DNA of 64,000 nt from Schlesneria sp. DSM 10557 (GTDB lineage: Bacteria > Planctomycetota > Planctomycetia > Planctomycetales > Planctomycetaceae). The notes under the pieces are model-generated. The model was not told the DNA's origin. It worked only from the letters and a program-made list of their open reading frames with translations, and ran no database searches. Shown here piece by piece: positions 29,362 through 39,269 of the stretch. Position numbers and translations under genes: made by a program. Location: NCBI RefSeq assembly GCF_041860085.1, contig NZ_CP124747.1, positions 2,728,001 through 2,792,000 of the forward strand, written 5' to 3'. Position 1 is the stretch's first letter; each line of letters starts with the position of its first letter.

Positions 29362-32300
29362 CCCGAAGCCCTGCGTCCCGGAAGCAGGCTTCGCCGAGCT
29401 CCACTGTTTCACCAATTACTCTTTTCTTCGCGGCGCATCCCACCCGGATGAACTCGTTCAGCGAGCCGCAGAACTGGGCTATGCCGCGCTGGCGATTACC
29501 GATCGCAACAGCCTGGCCGGGGTCGTCCGTGCTCATGCCGCCGCACGGCAGGTCGGGCTGAAGCTGCTCATCGGTGCCGAGGTTGCCTTTCAGGACAGCA
29601 GTACCGCGATCCTGTTGTCGATGAACCGCAACGGTTACGGGCACCTTGCCCGGTTACTGACTCTGGGCAAGCGGCGAACCATCAAAGGAGACTGCCAGCT
29701 CTTCTTCCAGGATTTGGCCGATCACCATGAAGGCTTGATCGCCTGTGTCCTGCTCGATTCGAACCGGCCGGAGGAACAGGCGACCGACCTTCGCCGCTGG
29801 AAGTCGCTGTTCGGGGACCGCTGTTATGCTCTGGGGCACCTCCATCTGGGTCCCTGCGACAGTCTCGCTCTCCAGCAGTTTCAATCGATCAGCACTGCGG
29901 CGGAGGTGCCTCTCGTGGCGTGTAACAGTCCCCTGTATCACGAACCACAACGCAGGTACTTACATGATGTTTTGACGGCGATCCGTCTGAAATGCACCGT
30001 CGCGGAACTGGGTGCCGCCCGACTGCCGAACGGGGAACGCCACTTAAAATCGGGCGACGAAATGCGGCGACTGTTCCGCGACTGCCCCGAGGTCATTTCG
30101 CGCTCAGTGGAAGTTGCCAATCGCTGTAAGTTCTCGCTGGATGAACTGCGATATGAATACCCTGAAGAACTGGCTCCTCCAGGAAAAACCCCATTCCACT
30201 GGCTGCAGCAACTGACCTGGGAAGGGGCTCGACACCGTTACCCGGACGGAATTCCACCGCATGTTGAAAACCTGCTGAATCACGAACTGAAGCTGATTGA
30301 AAAACTGCGCTACGAGGCTTACTTCCTGACCGTCTGGGATCTGGTCCGCTTCGCACGATCCCGGAATATCCTGTGTCAGGGACGGGGGTCCGCTGCGAAT
30401 TCCGCAGTTTGCTACTGCCTGGGTGTCACCTCCGTTGATCCCGAAAAGATCGACGTGCTGTTCGAGCGGTTTATCTCGCAGGAGCGGGACGAGGCTCCTG
30501 ATATCGACGTCGACTTCGAGCACGAGCGCCGCGAAGAAGTCATCCAGTACATCTACCAGAAATATGGCCGTGAACGGGCCGGCATGACGGCGGAAGTCAT
30601 CTCTTATCGTCCCAAGTCCGCAGTCCGGGACGTCGGGAAGGCATTGGGCCTGTCGCTGGACCGAGTCGATGTTCTCGCCAAGACAATGGAGCATTCTCGC
30701 AGTGATCCGGCAGTGATGGCCGACCGCTTCGCCGCCGTCGGGTTTGATCCACATTCGCGACTGGGTCGCCAGTTAATCATTCTGGTCGAGCAACTGCTCG
30801 GGTTCCCCCGTCATCTGGGACAGCACACGGGCGGAATGGTCATGACCAAGGGCCCACTCTGTGAGCTCGTTCCGATCGAAAATGCGATGATGGCCGATCG
30901 CACCGTGATTGAATGGGACAAGAACGATCTCGACGCACTCGGAATCCTGAAAGTGGATTGCCTGGCCCTCGGGATGCTGACGGCCATTCGGAAGTCATTT
31001 GAATTGATCAAGGTCCATAAAGGAATCACGTGGACACTGGCGACACTTCCCGCAGAAGACACTGAAGTCTATGCCATGCTGTGCCGTGCGGAATCGATCG
31101 GCGTGTTTCAGGTCGAGTCACGAGCTCAGATGAGCATGCTCCCTCGATTGAAACCGAATTGCTTTTATGACCTGGTTGTGGAAGTGGCGATTGTTCGCCC
31201 CGGCCCGATTCAGGGGAATATGGTCCACCCGTATCTTCGCCGTCGCAGCAAAGAAGAGCCGGTCACCTATCCCAGTGAAGCCGTGAAAAAAGTTCTCCTG
31301 AAGACGAATGGCGTTCCCATTTTTCAGGAGCAGGCCATGCAACTGGCGGTCGTCGCAGCAGGGTTTACTCCCGGTGAAGCCGACCAGTTGAGGCGTGCGA
31401 TGGGAGCCTGGCGACGAACCGGAGTCATGGAAAAATTTCGAGCCAAACTGCTGGACGGGATGAGGGTCCGGGGTTACGAAGAAGACTTCGCCTTGCGCCT
31501 GTATGAACAGATCCAGGGGTTTGGAGAGTATGGGTTTCCCGAGTCCCATGCCGCGAGTTTCGCACTCCTGGTGTATGCGTCCGCATGGCTGAAATGCCAC
31601 GAGCCCGCCTTCTTCACAGCGGCGCTGCTGAACAGTCAACCGCTCGGCTTTTATGCCCCATCGCAACTGGTAGGCGAGGCCCGACGCCAGGGGGTGGAGG
31701 TGCGCGGGGTTTGCGTGAACCAAAGCAACTGGGACTGCACGCTGGAACCGGTCTCCCCACCGACGCACCACGCGGCCCAGCATTCCTTTGCCCTGCGACT
31801 TGGGTTTCGCATGATCCACGGGATCAGGCGTGACACCGGCGCCCGAATTGAATCTGTCCGCAAAGTCTCCTTGTTCCAGTCGCAAGAAGAATTTTCATCG
31901 CGGACCGGACTGGGACGGGCTGAACTGGCGCTGCTGGCCAAGGCAGACGCTTTTCATTCCTTCCAGGCAAGACGGAGAGAGGCGGTTTGGCAGTCGATGC
32001 TCCCCCGTGAAAGGTCTCCGCTGTTTGACCGGGTTCCGGATGCCGAAGAGAAACCGGCTCTTCCCGTGATGACCCCGGTACAGGAAGTTGTTGCTGACTA
32101 TCAGACCGCGGGACTGTCACTGCGCGGACACCCCTTGAAGTTCCTGCGCACAGAGCTCGATAAAAAGAATATCGTGCGTGCCCGTGATCTGCTGGTCCTG
32201 GAATCGGACCGCAAATACCGTGTCGCCGGCTTGGTCCTGCTGCGACAACGCCCCAGTACGGCCAAAGGGATCACGTTCATGACAATCGAGGACGAAACGG

Positions 32301-32491
32301 GAACGACGAATCTGGTCGTTCACGTCAACATCTGGGAAAAGTTTCGATTGATCGCCCGCGGCGCCTCGGCCATCCTGGCCCGCGGGATCCTGCAACGCCA
32401 GGAGGCGATCGTGCACCTGGTCGTTGATCACTTAACCGACCTGTCAGAAGAAGTCGGTCGCTACCAGGACGCCTCCCGCGATTTCCGATGA
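29300..32491 (+). CDS. dnaE2: Error-prone DNA polymerase III alpha subunit DnaE2 (ImuC)
   Basis: 1063 residues, the usual length for DnaE2. The N-terminal PHP domain starts with ELHCFTNYSFLRGASHP, the DnaE2-type variant, then AITDRNSLAG. The polymerase active site includes PDIDVDFEHERREEV near residue 400, and QGRGSAANSAVCYCLG is conserved. An OB fold near the end reads FMTIEDETGTTNLVVH, and the C-terminus ASRDFR resembles the SRDFH tail of the family. DnaE2 performs damage-tolerant, mutagenic synthesis with ImuA and ImuB, usually SOS-induced. Neither partner gene is adjacent here, and no LexA-type box was recognised upstream. Confidence 0.95.
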   Translation: MPEQPFPKLRPPHTPALASPDPKPCVPEAGFAELHCFTNYSFLRGASHPDELVQRAAELGYAALAITDRNSLAGVVRAHAAARQVGLKLLIGAEVAFQDSSTAILLSMNRNGYGHLARLLTLGKRRTIKGDCQLFFQDLADHHEGLIACVLLDSNRPEEQATDLRRWKSLFGDRCYALGHLHLGPCDSLALQQFQSISTAAEVPLVACNSPLYHEPQRRYLHDVLTAIRLKCTVAELGAARLPNGERHLKSGDEMRRLFRDCPEVISRSVEVANRCKFSLDELRYEYPEELAPPGKTPFHWLQQLTWEGARHRYPDGIPPHVENLLNHELKLIEKLRYEAYFLTVWDLVRFARSRNILCQGRGSAANSAVCYCLGVTSVDPEKIDVLFERFISQERDEAPDIDVDFEHERREEVIQYIYQKYGRERAGMTAEVISYRPKSAVRDVGKALGLSLDRVDVLAKTMEHSRSDPAVMADRFAAVGFDPHSRLGRQLIILVEQLLGFPRHLGQHTGGMVMTKGPLCELVPIENAMMADRTVIEWDKNDLDALGILKVDCLALGMLTAIRKSFELIKVHKGITWTLATLPAEDTEVYAMLCRAESIGVFQVESRAQMSMLPRLKPNCFYDLVVEVAIVRPGPIQGNMVHPYLRRRSKEEPVTYPSEAVKKVLLKTNGVPIFQEQAMQLAVVAAGFTPGEADQLRRAMGAWRRTGVMEKFRAKLLDGMRVRGYEEDFALRLYEQIQGFGEYGFPESHAASFALLVYASAWLKCHEPAFFTAALLNSQPLGFYAPSQLVGEARRQGVEVRGVCVNQSNWDCTLEPVSPPTHHAAQHSFALRLGFRMIHGIRRDTGARIESVRKVSLFQSQEEFSSRTGLGRAELALLAKADAFHSFQARRREAVWQSMLPRERSPLFDRVPDAEEKPALPVMTPVQEVVADYQTAGLSLRGHPLKFLRTELDKKNIVRARDLLVLESDRKYRVAGLVLLRQRPSTAKGITFMTIEDETGTTNLVVHVNIWEKFRLIARGASAILARGILQRQEAIVHLVVDHLTDLSEEVGRYQDASRDFR

Positions 32492-32840
32492 CCGTCGAAC
32501 CCGTTCGAATCCGTCGTCGTTCACGTCCTCTCCAATCACCGCAGTGCGACCACAGTTCTGGTGTGAGATAGATCTATCGCAAGCGGGATGTTTTTCCCGA
32601 GATGGGCACCATGTCGCACAAGGACCGAGGCGTCTTTCGACTCTTTCTGCCCACACTTCTGTCGGGCCACATCATGCTCGTAGTTTGCTCAATCCTGATA
32701 ACGTGCATTGGGTCACCCCAAGTCTCACAGAAAACTCAAGCTTTCTGCAGAGACAGTCCCGCTGTTTTCACACGCCACTAACGGCAGTCCTCTGATGACT
32801 GAAACGTAGTACCGCATTCTCACATGAATACGTAGCTCGG
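32492..32840. other. Convergent gap, no gene seen
   Basis: 349 bp between the convergent polymerase and TPR-protein genes. No coding content or clear terminator was recognised. Confidence 0.3.
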
Positions 32841-35800
32841 TCAGAACGCAGGCCCCGAATTTGAGCCAATAAGTTTGGAAATCGAGCTGAGATGATGGTG
32901 CGAAGAGAAACGAGGCCCACGGCTTCTGTTTCGCTCACGTGTTTTCCAATCGCCTTGGCCTTCTCGCACAGCCTGCGCCAGTTTCGAAGCCGTCAATTGA
33001 AACAGCGGATTAGGTTTGACGTCCGGCACGTCCCGTACGTTCTCTCGCAGAACGGTCCAAAGTCGGGCCAAATCTGTGACTTCGCTAATATCGAGCACAG
33101 CATGTTTTCCAGTTGGATCCAACCGCAGAATCGCAAAGGTGGCCTGGTCCCGATCGGTGTCCATCGTCCCCGTCCTGTGTGGGGTTCTGCAAATCTTGGC
33201 CCAAGCATTGAGATAATCAGGGTCGAGACGAACCGCTTCTTCGAATGATCTTAATGCCTCTTCATATTTCATTTCGGATTCACGCAGATAACCGAGAAGA
33301 TAATGAAGTCGCGGATGTTCGGGCTTCTCTGCCACAAGCCGTGAAAAAACGTCATTGGCAATTTTGACCGCCAAGGGTCCTTTGAAAACTCCTTCGCAGC
33401 CAAAGCAGTGGCTTTCTACACGACCGAAACTGTCGGGCATCAGTTCGAAGGCACGCTGATAATGTCTGGCCGCCCCTTCCATGTCTCCACTATCCGCCAA
33501 CTGAACCGCGAGCCGCGACTGAATACAGTAGGCGTCTGCGAACAGCAGCAGGCTGGCCCGGTACATCCTGATTCCGCGGGACAACATTCCCTGGACATAG
33601 TGCTGATCAGCCAGCTCTGCCATACGAATCGCTTTGACGGCCCCCTGATAGACTTTTGCCGTCTCTGAATTTCCCTGCTTCAGGATCTCCGCAAGGACGG
33701 CATAGACTCGCATGCGGTCCCCGCCCCCCTGCTCTCCGTCAGACGGATCAATCGCGATTGCCTGTCTGGCGAACTGCTCCGCTTTCACAAGATCTCCCCG
33801 ATCCAGATAGTATCTGGCCAGCCAGATGAGGGGCCGCTCTTCAAACGCATCCTGAGCAAACACCCCCTCCGCGAACGGAACGAATTCATCCCCCGCCAAT
33901 TCCAGCGCCAATTGCCAGCCCGGATCGTATCCTGGCCACTTCTCAGTGATTACCTTCGCGATTGCCAGTGCTTCCTCGTGTCTCCCCATTGCTGCAAGAG
34001 ACTTGGCGGCGATTAAGGGGAGAGGAGCACGAGAGCGTTGCCCATGGCCGCTTTCGGGGGCTTGACTGTTCTCGAGCATCGTTCCAATGTCAGGATCTTT
34101 CCACCAGGGTGCTTCTTCGAGTAGCGTCAAAACGTCTTCTACACGTTCCCCGGCGTGGTACACGCGCGCGAGCTGATGAAGAGGCGAACGTTCATCCGCA
34201 TCATAATGGAAAGCGAATCCATCCTTCTGACGAAGCCGCGAAACCAGTTCCTTGATGCAAAGTCGTTCGGCACGGGCCAGTTGCTTCACTTCAATAAGCA
34301 GCTCAACAAACTCAGCCAGGTAGTACGATGAAGGCTCTTCATTAAGCAGTTTCTCGGCAATATCCGTCCCCCGAGTGATCCATTCGTCCCGATCGAGCAA
34401 GCGGCCAATTTCCGCCACTTTTAAGGCCAATTCAATATCCGATGCTCCACGATTGTCGTCGTTGCCTGCCTGTCCGTCTGGCAAAATCTGGAATGCGAAA
34501 GCGACCGCCTCGTCAATCCGGTCGGCTGAAAGAAGCGCATCAACACGGATGATCTCCAACTGGCGCCGTGCCATCAGCGACAGCTCATCGTTGGCGATGG
34601 CCTCGTCAACCACCGGGAGCGCATCCTGACTTCGTCCGTTCTGAGCGGACAATTCGATGTAGAATTCCCATAAGGGCAGTTCGGGGTTGGCTTTCAAAGC
34701 GTCGTTGAGAAACGTATAGAATTTTTCCGCATGCCCGAGACCCTCCAATTCCGGCAGAATCGAGCGAATCTCGTTGATTGAAATCTGAACACCACCTCGC
34801 ATTTCCAGCGGAGGCTCCTTCAGGAATTTGACGACATCTTGTTGCCGGTCACGGACGATCAAACCGATGAGATAGTATGCCACTGGCAAGTGGTGATCTT
34901 CGCGATGGAACCACTCCCGCTGGGGTTGAGGAATTGTGCTGAACCGCTGAAAGAGATCGACAGCATCGATTGAATGACATAAGTCCCAGTATGGCTGTGA
35001 TAACTCGTTGAGATGTTCGATCGCGAGTTCTCTTGCCAGGACCAGAGTTTCGTTGTCCTGCTTTTCCGAACGACGTAGCACGCCAAAGTTGAGTAGGCCC
35101 CCTTTCCGCTGAAATGCCCTTGTCAGTAAGATGGTTGCCTCTTCATGTCCGACGAGATGAACAAGATCAGGAATAACCAGTTCATCGAACTCCCCCGATG
35201 GCGCAATCTCAAGTTTCGAACGGAACACTTCCAGAGCTGACTTCGGTTCCAGTTCACCCTGCAATTCCTGCAAGTGGACGAACGCGAACTCTCGAAAGTA
35301 GTCATCCGCATCCTTGGACTGGAACATGTTCGTAATCGCGGTAAAGAGCCCTCCTCTACCTTTTCCTCCCTTCGCAGGATCAACAAGCTTGAGCCCTCGC
35401 TCGAGGTCCTCCTTTAACTGGTCCATCCGGCCGAGCAAGCGGTGCCCGAGCATTCGTAACGCAATCGCATTGATCTGTTCTCGTTCGCTCCCCTGAATCG
35501 GACGAGTATCGATCATTTGCACCAGGTCAGGCCAGGCCGCAGGGGGTGGCAAGGCGTCAATGAGCTTTCCCACCTCGATATCCTCATGGACTGATGATGA
35601 CAGGTTTGATGTCGCTTTCCACAAATCGTAAACCTCAATCCACGCCGCTGCAGCATCGGGCGGTGTCAACAGGTCCAATCGGGCCGGAAGTTCCTGAATT
35701 TTCTTGGCGACGATCGCGATTTCGTCGCTGTCGTCCGACACCTCAGAAAGCTCTTGTACGGCTTCCAGCACCCGCTTGGCCCCCACAAGTTCCTCCGCGA

Positions 35801-35885
35801 AACTGATCGGCAACTGGAAATCCAAAACCCGCGACAAGATCAGAATCATCGCCATAACGAGAGAATAACGTCGGCTGCGTGACAT
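32841..35885 (-). CDS. Large exported TPR-repeat protein
   Basis: 1014 residues from ATG 35885, which is preceded by AGGAAA at proper spacing. The next 32 residues are a signal peptide (MSRSRRYSLVMAMILILSRV..., cleavage near SFAEE). A GTG start at 35996 is possible but lies inside the 9-bp target duplication of the adjacent IS and would bury the signal. The remainder is helical, with TPR-type repeats clearest near the C-terminus (EHPRLHYLLGYLRESEMKYE, then EALRSFEEAVRLDPDYLNAW) and around IDPSDGEQG. Probably a periplasmic scaffold; no catalytic motif seen. The IS lies about 115 bp upstream in the same orientation and may affect expression. Confidence 0.8.
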   Translation of the reverse strand: MSRSRRYSLVMAMILILSRVLDFQLPISFAEELVGAKRVLEAVQELSEVSDDSDEIAIVAKKIQELPARLDLLTPPDAAAAWIEVYDLWKATSNLSSSVHEDIEVGKLIDALPPPAAWPDLVQMIDTRPIQGSEREQINAIALRMLGHRLLGRMDQLKEDLERGLKLVDPAKGGKGRGGLFTAITNMFQSKDADDYFREFAFVHLQELQGELEPKSALEVFRSKLEIAPSGEFDELVIPDLVHLVGHEEATILLTRAFQRKGGLLNFGVLRRSEKQDNETLVLARELAIEHLNELSQPYWDLCHSIDAVDLFQRFSTIPQPQREWFHREDHHLPVAYYLIGLIVRDRQQDVVKFLKEPPLEMRGGVQISINEIRSILPELEGLGHAEKFYTFLNDALKANPELPLWEFYIELSAQNGRSQDALPVVDEAIANDELSLMARRQLEIIRVDALLSADRIDEAVAFAFQILPDGQAGNDDNRGASDIELALKVAEIGRLLDRDEWITRGTDIAEKLLNEEPSSYYLAEFVELLIEVKQLARAERLCIKELVSRLRQKDGFAFHYDADERSPLHQLARVYHAGERVEDVLTLLEEAPWWKDPDIGTMLENSQAPESGHGQRSRAPLPLIAAKSLAAMGRHEEALAIAKVITEKWPGYDPGWQLALELAGDEFVPFAEGVFAQDAFEERPLIWLARYYLDRGDLVKAEQFARQAIAIDPSDGEQGGGDRMRVYAVLAEILKQGNSETAKVYQGAVKAIRMAELADQHYVQGMLSRGIRMYRASLLLFADAYCIQSRLAVQLADSGDMEGAARHYQRAFELMPDSFGRVESHCFGCEGVFKGPLAVKIANDVFSRLVAEKPEHPRLHYLLGYLRESEMKYEEALRSFEEAVRLDPDYLNAWAKICRTPHRTGTMDTDRDQATFAILRLDPTGKHAVLDISEVTDLARLWTVLRENVRDVPDVKPNPLFQLTASKLAQAVREGQGDWKTRERNRSRGPRFSSHHHLSSISKLIGSNSGPAF

Positions 35886-35990
35886 AAGCTTTCCTGGGTC
35901 GAAGTTCGCATAAAGGATAAGCGTGATAAAGATGATTCTGGCATAACGTCTTCGTGATCGCCAAGCGAAGACGGCGATTTTCTTAGATTG

Positions 35991-35999
35991 CTTCACTCA
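35991..35999. repeat. Target duplication of IS copy 1
   Basis: CTTCACTCA at 35991-35999 is repeated exactly at 37720-37728, directly flanking both ends of IS copy 1. A 9-bp target-site duplication. Confidence 0.9.
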
Positions 36000-37719
36000 C
36001 AGCCATTCCCGGAGTGATGCTGTCTTGAGCCTGATTGTGAGGCGATTTCGGCAGTGGCGCAGATGCAGATGGTAGAATGGGGCAAAGAGGTGTAATACAT
36101 CGGCATTATCGCCACGAACGGCGATGTATTCTTTGTGCTAATGCCGCGTGGGGTTACCTCAATTTCGTTATTGCAAGGGCGTGTTGCGCACGTTGCCCTG
36201 AACCCTCCCCATCCTTGGGGCGGCCGCATGATCTTCCCTGGTGTGATGCGTGGACGGTTGTGGGTTACGAGCTATTGACCGGGGCGGGGAAGTCTTCGAA
36301 GCCTCGAATGATTCTTCGGTAGAGCTGCTCCATGTCTTCAAAGGGAGCGGTAAAGAAGAGGGCTCGCAGTCGTTCCCATAAAGCCCGCTTGCTTTTCATC
36401 GCTGCAGAGGCGGCACGGAACAGCGGACAAGCCAGTTGCGATGTCTGATCCACCAGAAACGCCAGCATCATCAACATCATCAGGACGGTGGACAGATGCT
36501 TGAATCCATGCCCGTAGTTGTGCTCAAAATGGTAGTCCTGATTCTTGAGTGTGTTGAACGTTTCGTTCTCAATCCGCCACCGGGCGCGACCTCCTCGCTC
36601 GATCAGTGGGAGCATCATTTCCCTGGGTTCGACGGGCAGGTCCGTCACCCAACTGAATGTGGTCGATTTCTTCCCCTTTTCGACGGTGCACGAGACAAAA
36701 TTGACCATCAGGTCCGGGTGGGCCGCGTTCAGCGGGAGTTGCGCCACGGCGGTGTAACTCTTTCGCTCACTCTTGTCGGGGTCATCCGTTTGCCACGTGA
36801 TCGCAGTCCCGTCATCAATGGCTTGTGTTGCTCGCTCAAACAAAAACGCGTGGTCCCCCGGCTTGGCCCCCAGAATAAAATGCATGTCATGAGCACGCAG
36901 GTCCTGAATGTGCGGTCCATTCGAGGCCAACCCATCTTCTGTGACGATGAATCCCAGGTGCGGATGGTCTTTTCGAACGTGACTCAAGAGACGTCGCGAA
37001 GCGTTCCGTTCACAGTCATTCTTCTCCGTGCCATCCTGGCGAATGATCGGTTCCGGGCACAGCGGGATCACTTCACGAATGTCGGGATGGACGATCACCG
37101 CTGCCACGGCCGCATGCGAATAGGTGATCCGGCCCGACTGCGAGTGCTTCTCCAGGCACGATGTGCAATGGACCTTGTCGGACGAGAAATAGCCTGTCCC
37201 ATCGCACGCGAGCAGATAGCAATTCTTCCAATAGGCAAACCGTTCCAGAATCTTACCCCGTTGCACGCAGCGAAACACATCCGCGAACGCAGGGCGAATT
37301 TCCTCGGGGGCGACGCCATCCAGAATTTCCCGCATCCGGGTGTCACTCGGAGTACGTCCAATGTGATAGAACCGCCTGATGTTGGGGTTCTTACGTTCTT
37401 CTTCAAACGCCAGCAAGGACGGGCATTTCAGGGAGAACATCGCGAACGCCGACATCAACGCATCCGACAGAGGAATCTCGACGAGCCCCCGTCGTGGATC
37501 CTTCACGAAAGAGAATCTCTCTTGAACCACACGGATCAGCCCGTTTGTCGACAAATGCTTCCGCGCCTTAATGCCTTCTCGCGATTCCATTCATCACCCC
37601 GCAGTTCCTAACAGCGGAAATCAGAGTATCAAGACCACGAAAATCCTACCCGATGTTTACGAAAGGGGTGGCCAATATCGCTCGATTTTCAGCCTTTTTC
37701 TGACATCCGGGAATTGCTG
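36000..37719 (-). mobile_element. 1720-bp insertion sequence, copy 1
   Basis: Its limits are defined by comparison with the inverted copy at 60820-62539: identity stops exactly at 36000 and 37719. The ends are imperfect inverted repeats, CAGCAATTCCCGGA at the transposase 5' end and CAGCCATTCCCGGA at the other. It has a 9-bp target duplication, one transposase gene on the minus strand and an unusually long noncoding 3' part (36000-36264) with an internal dyad (AATACATCG 36094 / CGATGTATT 36122). The 9-bp duplication and transposase fit the IS4-like group, but the family name is not certain. Confidence 0.93.
36265..37590 (-). CDS. IS transposase, DDE type (copy 1)
   Basis: 441 residues. Candidate catalytic residues are Asp130 (LLACDGTGYF), Asp219 (FIVTEDGLASNG) and Glu341 (RARWRIENETFN), the layout of RNase H-like DDE transposases of the IS4/DDE_Tnp_1 group. 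The C-terminal part (NQDYHFEHNYGHG, then a hydrophobic MMLMMLAFLV) is shared by many planctomycete elements. A Cys pair, HCTSC at 141-145, may bind metal. The protein is identical to that of copy 2, so both copies are probably still active or very recently moved. Confidence 0.93.
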   Translation of the reverse strand: MESREGIKARKHLSTNGLIRVVQERFSFVKDPRRGLVEIPLSDALMSAFAMFSLKCPSLLAFEEERKNPNIRRFYHIGRTPSDTRMREILDGVAPEEIRPAFADVFRCVQRGKILERFAYWKNCYLLACDGTGYFSSDKVHCTSCLEKHSQSGRITYSHAAVAAVIVHPDIREVIPLCPEPIIRQDGTEKNDCERNASRRLLSHVRKDHPHLGFIVTEDGLASNGPHIQDLRAHDMHFILGAKPGDHAFLFERATQAIDDGTAITWQTDDPDKSERKSYTAVAQLPLNAAHPDLMVNFVSCTVEKGKKSTTFSWVTDLPVEPREMMLPLIERGGRARWRIENETFNTLKNQDYHFEHNYGHGFKHLSTVLMMLMMLAFLVDQTSQLACPLFRAASAAMKSKRALWERLRALFFTAPFEDMEQLYRRIIRGFEDFPAPVNSS

Positions 37720-37884
37720 CTTCACTCATAACAAATTGCATACTTGTATCAGCGCGGTTCACAAGTCAAAGATAAGCTTATCGAGCAGCAGGACGAAGAT
37801 CGTATTACGGTGTCATGGCAGATATTGCAGATGGGGTGAATCGGTGCCGAATTCTCGCCCGCCAACACCGAGTTCACCCATCTG

Positions 37885-38631
37885 ATGCTGGTTCGCAAAA
37901 CGGAATCTCTGATGTCGCTCCCACTTCTCCGGCGGCTTGCCGAAGGCCGCACTGACCTGGTCTTTGAACTGATTGGCTCAGGCATGTCCGCGACCAGTAC
38001 GGATGAGCAAGGAACGCCTCTGCTGAGCTGGTGTGCCTATTACGGAGACGTCAGCGCGATCAAATTCTTGCTTCAGCATGGTGAATCGCTCTCCCGGCTG
38101 GGTGACAACCTGGATCTCAGCGGTGCGGCCTTTCATGGACACTGGCGCCTCTGTCAGTATCTGATCGAGCACGGAGCCGATGTAGACTGGCAACAACCTG
38201 ATACCGGCGAATCGCCTCTACACGCGGCCCTGTGCACAACAATCCGACTCGCCCATGACCTGGTTCTCAAAGTTCTCTTGCAAAGCGGCGCGAACCCGAA
38301 TTGCGTCACACGGCCCAATCGGGAGACAGGATGCTTTATGCGAGATTGTCGCACGAAAGGAGAAACTCCATTACACCGTGCCGCCGCGTTTGGAACAGAA
38401 GAGACAATTCAATTGTTGCTGGACGCGGGTTCCAATCGCGAGGCGAAGGACCAGCACGGAGACTCACCCCTCGCCTGGGCCAGTTGGTATGCGCGGCCCG
38501 ATTCGATTCTTCGCCCTCTCTGCTACGGCCCATACAACATCCGTGCAGGGCGAGCATCGATGGCTGCCAATGTGCTCGGGCGACCGATCCCCCAAAGTAC
38601 TGGCAATTACGGGGGTGACGATTCTGACTAA
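37885..38631 (+). CDS. Ankyrin-repeat protein
   Basis: 248 residues with about five ankyrin repeats: GTPLLSWCAYYGDVSAIKFL, LSGAAFHGHWRLCQYLIEHG, ESPLHAALCTTIRLAHDLVL, ETPLHRAAAFGTEETIQLLL and DSPLAWASWY. No signal peptide or membrane segment, so probably cytosolic and acting by protein binding. ATG 37912 is an alternative start; neither has a strong ribosome-binding site. It lies 166 bp from IS copy 1 and is followed by a 638-bp gap. Partner unknown. Confidence 0.82.
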   Translation: MLVRKTESLMSLPLLRRLAEGRTDLVFELIGSGMSATSTDEQGTPLLSWCAYYGDVSAIKFLLQHGESLSRLGDNLDLSGAAFHGHWRLCQYLIEHGADVDWQQPDTGESPLHAALCTTIRLAHDLVLKVLLQSGANPNCVTRPNRETGCFMRDCRTKGETPLHRAAAFGTEETIQLLLDAGSNREAKDQHGDSPLAWASWYARPDSILRPLCYGPYNIRAGRASMAANVLGRPIPQSTGNYGGDDSD

Positions 38632-39269
38632 TAACTCGTCGCACTCTGTGCACTGACTGAAAATGAAGAACGCTTTCCGGAACAGGTGCGCCACCCCACA
38701 AGATAATGGCATGTGGACAAAGTGGGACAGGTACCTGGAACGAAGCATACTCCGCATCGATTCCAAGCGGACTTCGGAGCCTGTCCCCCATTCTCCAATA
38801 GCCTGATGCGACACCTCACGGGGGAGCTTCCACCCCCGCTCGGTCGCTCAGACTCAAGTTACCCGAGTTGCAACGTGGCTGTCTGACGCAGGTTATCGCC
38901 AAACTCCGAAAAACCTGACATCCCTGTCCGGTCTTTTTGGGTGATGACAATGTTAATTCAGGTCGATGTTTTTAATAACACCGGATTCGACGGTTGTACT
39001 CATTAGGTAATCTTTTCTTCGGAACCTTTCGGCTTAGCTCTTTCCGGTCACCATAAGTGATCACGCGAGAACCCCACCCAAGGGGAACGTGCATATCACT
39101 CGGCAGCCACAAGCTGGATGGCCGGGGGACAATTCGTACATGACAGACATCGCTGCGGAGCGACCGCAAGCATCGCTCGGGGCCGCATGACAAACGGGTC
39201 GCATTGATCAGTCACCTTGGGATCGCGGTACAACTCACCGCGGTCATTGAAGGTAACGTGAGGATTTTC
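38632..39269. other. Gap with one copy of dispersed repeat
   Basis: 638 bp with no recognised gene. It holds the 38713-38800 repeat and, at its end, the GAGG ribosome-binding site of the outer-membrane barrel gene. Confidence 0.4.
38713..38800 (+). repeat. Dispersed ~90-bp palindromic element, copy 1
   Basis: Matches the elements at 59398-59488 (reverse orientation) and 60692-60790. Shared blocks are GTGGGACAGGTACCT near one end, AGCGGACTTCGGAGCC in the middle and CCCCCATT at the other end. GGGACAGG and CCTGTCCC near the ends are inverted repeats, so the transcript would fold. Type is REP/MITE-like. This copy lacks the TTGAAAAA outer ends of the other two. Confidence 0.6.

Noticed and set aside
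35886-35996. GTG start of the TPR protein at 35996
   Set aside because: The codon lies in the IS target duplication; ATG 35885 has a good ribosome site and starts a signal peptide.
36436-37611. 391-codon open frame antisense to the transposase (also at 60928-62103)
   Set aside because: It is the exact antisense of a clear DDE transposase gene in both copies; its length follows from codon bias and it has no domain features.
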